From the NCBI GenBank assembly GCA_006384855.1, contig VCJN01002700.1, positions 1 to 64,000 on the forward strand: DNA of 64,000 nucleotides, in the 5' to 3' direction. The stretch is from Tetraselmis striata (Eukaryota; Chlorophyta; Chlorodendrophyceae; Chlorodendrales; Chlorodendraceae). The notes beneath the pieces were generated by a model. The model ran no database searches. It saw only the letters and a list, made by a program, of their open reading frames with translations, and was not told where the DNA came from. A program made the translations under genes and the position numbers. Shown piece by piece: positions 57,398-64,000 of the stretch. The stretch's first letter is position 1. The number at the start of each line of letters is the position of its first letter.

Positions 57398-60300
57398 CTA
57401 CTCCAACGTGTCCATTGCCGTGCCGTCTTCGGCCTCCTTGGCGGCGGCCTCCTTCTCCAATCTCTTTTGATAGTCTCGGACACCACGGGGTGGGGGGGGG
57501 GGGGGGGGGGGGGGGGGCTTGCGTTGACCGCCGCCCTTGGGTGGCTCGGGGGTCACCTTGGACTTGGCCCTTGGACGTGGACTTGGACTTGGGTGCGGCG
57601 GCCTTGCGGTCGGTCTTGGGCTTGGGCTTGGCCTTGGCCGCGGGTGCAGCGGGTTTGGGGTCGGGCTTGACATTGGGTCTGGGGTTGGCCTAAGCTTGGG
57701 TGAGGTTTTGAAGGGGCCGCTCATCGTCCGATGATTCACACCTTTGCGTAGGCGGTACCTATGGGTCTTCCTCTCCGCCTTCGTCAAGCATACCCGTCCC
57801 CTCGACTGGTAGGTCGTCTTCACATGAATTTGTGGTACATCGGTGAAAAATGTCTTAGCAGAAGTTAATCAGTCACCGAAACGTGCGCATGCTATGGAAA
57901 GCAAGGCATGTACCTTCGTCTCGAGGGGCCTGAGCCTTTTTCATATGGGCCGGCAGCTTGAGCAAAGGGGGGTCGACCCAGGTCTCGTCTATGCCCGGCT
58001 GTGCCTTCAAGTAGCGGTGCTCGATCTCTTCTTGGAAAGTCTTCAATCGCGTGCCGCAAAACTCGTCCTCAATGTGCAGGTTGTGCTCCCACACGTCCAC
58101 GCGTTTGGTCGCGCCTTCGAGTTGGGTCTTGTTGCTGTCGACCAACACCACATGAATAGCGTTTCCGGGGGAATCCTTCGCCCTAGCGGCAGCTGCGACC
58201 TGCCAGGGCCGCAGCGGTACACGCAACATGAGTAATTTGGTAATCTCGCAAGCGATTATGTGATGCATGGGTCAGGCAACTAGAGATGATAATTGGGCGT
58301 ACCAATGGTGTTCCTGTCCCGCACGTAACATCCACAATTGTGCCGCGCGCGGGAGCCTAGTCCAGAATTCTTCTCATGACAGCCACTGGTTTCTTGTACT
58401 TGTTCAGAGTCCCCCCCTTATTGTGGAGAAACTGCAGCCTTCCCGGCACATGCGCATGGATGAAATTGGTGAAATAACGTTGCGGGTCTTTGCTTTCGGG
58501 CTTGATGAATCTCGTGGGTGTCGAATTACCGGGCTTCTCGCGCCAGCAAAACCAAATGTGCTCTCCATGGTGGATCCACCTCTTGCCAATTCCTTGCCGA
58601 GAGGGGCCCTTGCTCCAGTATATCGCCTTGAAGCTCCAATGCGCGTGATGCAACACAGAGCTGGCGGTTCCAAACTGTTGGTCTGATAAAAATCATACCA
58701 CCAGTGTCGAGAATCCGTCCCCGCTCGACTCTGCCAACTCCAGTGTGGCGGCAAACTCACTTTTCCCCCACGGATCTCTGTCGAATTCGAGGGCTCGTGC
58801 TTCCGCAACAGTCGTTGGCTTTCCCGAAGGCAGTTGTGCCGCTCCGTAGTTTGTGTATGCGACCACGAGTGAAATGTCACCGGGAGCATTCCTTGTGATC
58901 TCGTCCATCGCATCTCGGAAGTCTCATGGGGGTCATCACGCAAACCTACATTCCACCGAAAGCAATCGCACTGGCGAAAAGACACAATAGCAATGGAACT
59001 TACCGCTGATGAACTTGTACATGATATCGTCGCAATTGGCCAGCCGCTTGTAGCCTTTGGGAATAACCGCCGTGCTCTTGCGCACTGTTTGGGCCAAGAA
59101 CTCATGCCACGCTTCAACCGCAGCGATATGCAGAGGGTCGCTGAATTCGTGGGTCTTAGTTTTCGAACCCTTCACTTCTAGACCGGATAGGTGCTTCAGC
59201 ATGGCTTTGTCCTTCGGGAGCCTGCATTCGGGAACAATTCGATGAGAACGGTATCATACGAGTTGATATGCATGTCACGAGGGTGTATTGGTTTGGCACG
59301 TACTTGATTGATCTCAGTAGTTCTTGAAAGCCGAGCACGGATGATCGGATTGCTTTCGCGAGATGGGGGTCGGATGTGAAGGTTGACAGCTTTTTTTTCA
59401 TGATGGGCGTCGAGTTTACCTACTCCTCCTTTGTTAGCCCTGCCTCTATCATTACCCACAGAAGGAGTCGTAGGTTTTTCTTCTCGATCAGGTTGCAGAT
59501 GGCACCACCACTGCCCCGACCAAGGACCTTGGTGCCCATGGGGAAGAACTTGAGGTCGCCGTTGATGATGTGTGACACGTAATCTTGGACCTGCGACAAC
59601 AGCCGGAACGGAGGTGACCTTGGGTTCGAACCGCGACAGGTTAATGCAATGAAATCATGTTACTTACGCTGTCGGGGCGCCAGAACTTTTCCCCGCCGGG
59701 GCAGCGAGGTAGAGATGCCAGCTCTGCCAAAAAACCATGGTCGACATCTGTGGTATCCACCTCCATGTCCCATGCGATGCCCGCGCCCCGTGGACTGAGC
59801 TTGGCTTCCAAACACCAATGGATCTTGTAGTGCTTGGGCACGGGGGCGTCAGCCAAAGCGAAAGCGTTCCTGATGCCTACTGGCCTGGATATTTTTGATT
59901 CATTCACCTCCGCGAGGGCCGCTCTGACATCCTTTTCATTTGGGTGCGGGATTATGCAGTCGCGGTATGCTTCCATCAGCTCCTTCATGGCGTTCCACGT
60001 GGTCTCGGACTTTAACATGGCTGCTTTAAGAAGATTCCACGATGATGGCAGTGCCGGTCCGTCGAGGTCCATCTCGGAGGTTTTCAGCAGCTTCCAGCAC
60101 GCGGGGCTGACTTTCTGTGATGTTCTCTCGTTACCAACAAGCACCGAAATCACTGTTATTGTTGCGCTGCCGCTTGTGAAGGCGTCGACGGCCGCGTCTT
60201 GGAGCTCGTTTGGTTCCAGGTGGGGTGCCTTTTTCGCCAGCCCATCAACCCATTTGTCGTAGGTCCTCCTCAACGCGACAGCAGTGTCGTATAGAGTATT

Positions 60301-62630
60301 CTTCGCTCTGGTGCTGCTGATATTGTTGTGTTGCGCACCTAGCCACCTGTGGATCAAAAAGCCGGCGGTAAGTTATCATCAATATGGTATTACATGCTGA
60401 CTCCACCCCCTACTAACAGGACCTTCACATACCTCGCGAAGGTGTCGGATAGGTTGGCGTAACATAGAGCTCGAGTCCACCAAACATTCAGCTGGTTGTC
60501 ATCTGGTCCCTCGACCTGATCCTCATCGATGATTCGTTGACATACTTCCCTCCTGTGGTCTCCGGCGTTCACGAATGGCATGTATTTCAAGTCATCCGGG
60601 TCTTTGCTCTCCGCGTTATCGTCCATATGCTCTTTGACCGCATCGCGTGACTTGGATGTGTAACTGGAGCTCTTCGGGAGGACCTCCGAAGGGCCTAGGC
60701 TTGGTCGATAACCAGACAACTGCGACAAGAATAACGAGATAATATCCGGCCCACAGGAACCGAGGTCACCTTCAGTCACATGCGTATTTAGGGTGTTCTT
60801 GATATTTAGGTTATTGGGTGGCAGGAGTCACACCGGACGTGCGGGGAGTGACTCACCCGAATTTTGTGTATGATCGCTGCGACGTTCTTGTCGTTGAGCG
60901 CTCTAGCACGGAAAGCGTCGGAAGGGGGCAGCATCTCTGTGGTTTGAATGAAGTACTCGCCGATCTGTTACGTAACAATCGTCGTGTTTTTGGTGCCATG
61001 TACTGGCAATGCCAAATCAATCATGCAGCTACATGCAATATTCGGTGGTCACCTCGCAAGTTTTCGCAATGGCGTCGAGAGCCAGTGAGCTTTTGCCGTA
61101 CACCTTGATGGAGCCCGCGTCAGATTGTAGCTCGTATGCTCCGAGCCATCCTTCATCGAAGAGTCTCTGCATGGGTCTGGAGGACCTCGACGTAGCTTTT
61201 GTAGATTTGTGGGTGGGCATCCATCGCCAGCTCCGTCCGGGGCATCGTCCTCGTACTTCTTGCTAATTAGCCTGGCAACCGGCAAACACAGGCAGGACGG
61301 GTCGGCAACAACGCCCGGCACGTATCCCCAGATACCGACGTCGGGATGCGGCATCATCATGCCATGGATGAGCTTCTTTGGGTCGAGAAGCATGGCCGAA
61401 GCTTGTTTGGCCCCTGGCCGTTTGACGTGCAGTCTTACGTGGACCATGTCGTCAAGCTTGAACTCGTCGTACTCCCCAATGTATGTTTCGACGACCCCAA
61501 TCCTTGTGACCTCGCCCTTGGAGTCGTGACACTTTATCATTGTGCCGGCAGGAACACCCGATCCCTTCGTTCCCTCCAGCTCCAGAACGCGAAGTACAGC
61601 TCCACCGCTCCACGGTTGTGGACAAGGCACCACTCGAGGTGGTCTTCCAACTTGTCCTTCACCTTTTTCTTGATTTTAGGGCTCTTCGATTTCGATGTAT
61701 TCTGTCTTGGCTTCTTTGGAGCGGGCTCGGGGCTGGATGATTGATGCGGGGAGCAAGGAGGCTCAGCGGCGGGTTTCCGTGGCTCGGCCGGTTCGGGGTT
61801 CTATCTTTTCGATTGTCCCAGCGCTTTGTCCAGCTGGCTTTGTCTCGGGCTCTGCATGGTCACTTGGAGAGTTGGCTGCTGGTGTTTAAGCAATAACGGG
61901 GCTGCTACGGTGCACGGCTGGCTGCGGCTCCTGAACCGGTACGGAGGTGGTCCCGGGACAACCAGTCGGGCTCTCTCCAATTGGCGACCTGACGACATCA
62001 TGCATTTGTATATCGGGCGATCTTCTCACTGCTTCCCTCTGCTCTATCTCCGGTTTGGCCTCATCTGCATCGGTACAGTCATAGAAGAGCTCCGAGGGGA
62101 CATTGCTGGCTACCAGAGTATGCCCCAACTCCCGCAGTTCTTTCGTGCAAGGCGTCTCGACATCATCAAAAGGGCCCATCTGTTTGCAGCACAAATAAAG
62201 TTACTCGCGACTACTTAACGGGACTCAAGGTCACCTGCATTCGGAATGGGGAACGCTCCTTGGGCATTTTCTCCTCTCTTGATACACCCAATTCATCGGT
62301 TGGGGAGGAGAATTGTCTCTGCAACCATCGCAATACCGTGTCATGGTCGTACTCCACCTTATTTTCAGGAACATCACTTAACAATTTGGTGCGATATTAG
62401 GTGTAGGAACGCACCTTTTTATTCTTTGGGCGCCGCTCGACCGTAATCGCGGCCTCTTTTCCCTGAATAGGCATTGTTTGTATGTTGATTTAGGAACCGA
62501 GGTGACCTCGAGTCTCGTTGCATGTTGTCAGCGTCGAAAATACAAAGGCTCGATTCACGTTTTGGTAACTTACTTAATGAATACCCGACAAGGCGATAGG
62601 CATTTGACAGTGGAACCGGGGTCACCTCCG
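57398..62630 (-). CDS. unrecognised multi-exon protein with very short introns
   Basis: A chain of minus-strand exons joins in phase: 60719-60433, 60346-59668, 59590-59456, 59419-59304, 59221-59004, 58922-58699, 58674 to about 58357. Introns are 36-86 bp in the best-defined part. Further exon-like pieces lie upstream (62,17x-61,886 starting MGPFDDVETPCTKELRELG; 61.63-61.1 kb with CHDSKGEVTRIGVVETYIGE) and downstream (about 58,199-57,915, and a Pro-rich tail ending at 57,398). Readable segments include LSDTFARWLGAQHNNISSTR, TYDKWVDGLAKKAPHLEPNE, KFFPMGTKVLGRGSGGAICN and EAWHEFLAQTVRKSTAVIPK. The upstream part is Lys-rich (KSKSPKIKKKVKDK), suggesting nuclear location. No domain recognised. Splicing is coherent over seven exons, so it does not look decayed; it could be an element-borne gene. 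The exon at 58,357 may end with a stop, making the 57.4-58.3 kb pieces a separate gene. Confidence 0.5.
60720..60770 (-). other. 51-bp intron with the shared 5' sequence
   Basis: Sense strand: GTGACCTCGGTTCCTGTGGG ... TTCTTGTCGCAG, followed by exon TTGTCTGGTTATCG. The first 14 bases recur at other intron starts of this region. Confidence 0.6.
62180..62234 (-). other. 55-bp intron starting GTGACC
   Basis: Sense strand: GTGACCTTGAGTCCCG ... GTGCTGCAAACAG, between exons ending CCATTCCGAATGCAG and beginning ATGGGCCC. Confidence 0.55.
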
Positions 62631-62870
62631 TTCTCACCTTATAGTACTTTACGCAGTAGTCATGCAACCCTGAATGCAGAACCGCAGATCGAACCGATAT
62701 CGAAGAACGTTTTGTATCGTTCGGGTCGCGAGGCGGAGGATACTTTCGCTCTCCGTAGAGCAAACAATACTACTAGTACATGACGCTGCACGTGTTATGG
62801 GTCGGAGTTCCCGTCCTCCGCCTCTAGCGCTGGTTCCTCTGAGTGCTCATCGGAGCCGACTTCCTGCGAT
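62490..62870. repeat. diverged tandem module, copy 1
   Basis: Related in order and sequence to 63,263-63,610: an AACCGAGGTGACCTCGAGTC-like word, then GGGGTCACCTCCGTTCT, then an exon-like piece ending KYYKVRTE on the minus strand. Identity is patchy. Confidence 0.5.
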
Positions 62871-64000
62871 TATCAATTCGGATAAATCGTGTCATGTGTC
62901 ATCCGTCTCCCCTGCGGGGATAGATAGATATAGGGTCATTGCAGTCCTACTTCGCAACCGGCGACCTTGAAGTTATTGCCGAACGAAATCTCGAGGTTCT
63001 GCTTCATGTATGCACGCACGTTTATTTTCACGAGCATGCGAGTGATGCTTACTTCTTGTGCTTCACCGCGCTCCGAGGGGATGATTTCCGTCGCACTGTC
63101 ACAAGCCGGCTCGTGTCGATGTCGATGTCGATATCGTATCAATCATCATTATCGTCTATCCCTTTCAACATGTCTAATAATGGATTTATGTTAACCCAGG
63201 GTCACCTTGTTCATGTCCGATTCTTGTCATGTACTACGAGTTGCAACATTCCGGCTGAGCCACTGGAACCGAGTTGACCTCGACTCGCGTTGACGTATAT
63301 CGCTAAATGACATTCCGATATTGGGGACACAACTCAGCAGTAGAATTGGGGTCACCTCCGTTCTTATCTCGGAGTAGTATTTTACACTTTAAAGCACATC
63401 CAAAACCGCAGAGTTCGATCCGATATCACATCTACTACAACACAGCCGGCGCGGCGGGCGATCGTTTCCCTCTCAAAAAAGACCGAACAATAATAATAGT
63501 ACTTGGCCCTTTACCTTTCCTGCGTCGGCGCGCTCGCCCACTGCCTTGGCTGCAGGAGCATCCACCTCCGGCGCTGGTTCATCGGGGTTGCCCTCTGCCT
63601 CATGTCCCTGGCAAAGTGCGGGCGTGCAAATCGGCGAGGTGAATTAGTTGCGACGGGATGTGTGGCGAAGGCCGCGGCCCGCAGCGCGAGGTGCCGCGAG
63701 GAGAGGAACATGGCGGCGCCGGCCCGACGCGCGATTGTACAATGGGCCCCGAGACTCACGTCATACATATCCGACGCGCGGGCGGCCAGCGTGACAGGCG
63801 GGCAAGCAGAACGAGCCGTGGAGGCCGCGGACGTGCCCTAGCGTCATCAAGGCGGTGGTGCGGCGCGTGGTTTTAGGGTTGGCGCGCGGGTGGGGGGGGG
63901 GGGGGGGGGGGGAGGGGGCGCACCTCAACAACAGATGCCGCTAGAGCCGTGAGGTTTGCGGTCTTGCCCGCCATGCCTTTCGCACTCCTGCAGTCCCACG
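62871..64000. other. right end: second module and unassigned sequence
   Basis: 63,263-63,610 is the second copy of the module; its counterpart of KYYKVRTE reads KYYSEIRTE. Beyond that, 63,650-63,850 is GC-rich with Ala/Arg-rich frames on both strands. A G run lies at 63,892-63,913. The final bases (TTTCGCACTCCTGCAG) look like an acceptor of a gene continuing to the right. Nothing is identified with confidence. Confidence 0.35.

Overview
This window is nuclear DNA of a eukaryote, most likely a green alga. The evidence is spliceosomal introns, GC- and Ala-rich exons in a more AT-rich intergenic background, 5' splice sites of the GTGCG/GTGAG type, a small protein with a chloroplast-transit-like N-terminus, and interspersed elements including a tRNA-derived SINE. 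No ribosome binding sites or operons are seen. The lineage is inference; no rRNA or organellar marker is present.

Layout. 1.8-13.0 kb (+): a 13-exon gene whose exons join in one frame to 2,059 codons. It encodes a non-ribosomal peptide synthetase (NRPS) with a C-terminal half of a condensation domain, a glycine-type adenylation domain with an embedded N-methyltransferase, a carrier domain, and a CocE/X-Pro-peptidase-like hydrolase fused to the end. 14.7-18.8 kb (-) and 40.0-44.8 kb (+): an inverted pair of secreted purple-acid-phosphatase genes with identical five-exon structure; the right copy has a 1-base deletion. A SINE lies beside or inside these genes three times. 19.7-22.3 kb: unrecognised coding segments. 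24.5-25.3 kb: a two-exon plastid-type single-membrane-span protein. 26.7-28.9 kb (-): a degraded transposase-like gene of the DUF7869 type. 29.6-37.15 kb: a composite element bounded by about 55-bp inverted repeats, holding a duplicated left end and four different tandem arrays (197, 30, 62 and 302 bp periods).

46.9-47.9 kb (+): a two-exon Rnl2-type RNA ligase interrupted by an in-frame TAA before motifs IV and V. 48.6-55.8 kb (-): an eight-exon Ala/Glu-rich protein with one membrane span, with a 1.2-1.4 kb tandem segmental duplication in one of its introns. 57.4-62.6 kb (-): an unrecognised multi-exon gene with very short (50-90 bp) introns that often begin GTSACC.

Common themes. Runs of 14 or more C (on the sense strand) sit inside introns and usually serve as the polypyrimidine tract, so strand-specific poly-C/poly-G runs mark introns. 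The window therefore mixes stable single-copy genes having long introns with a 22 kb repeat-rich block between two inverted phosphatase genes. All splice joins are my own reading of GT/AG sites and phase; no transcript data were available.
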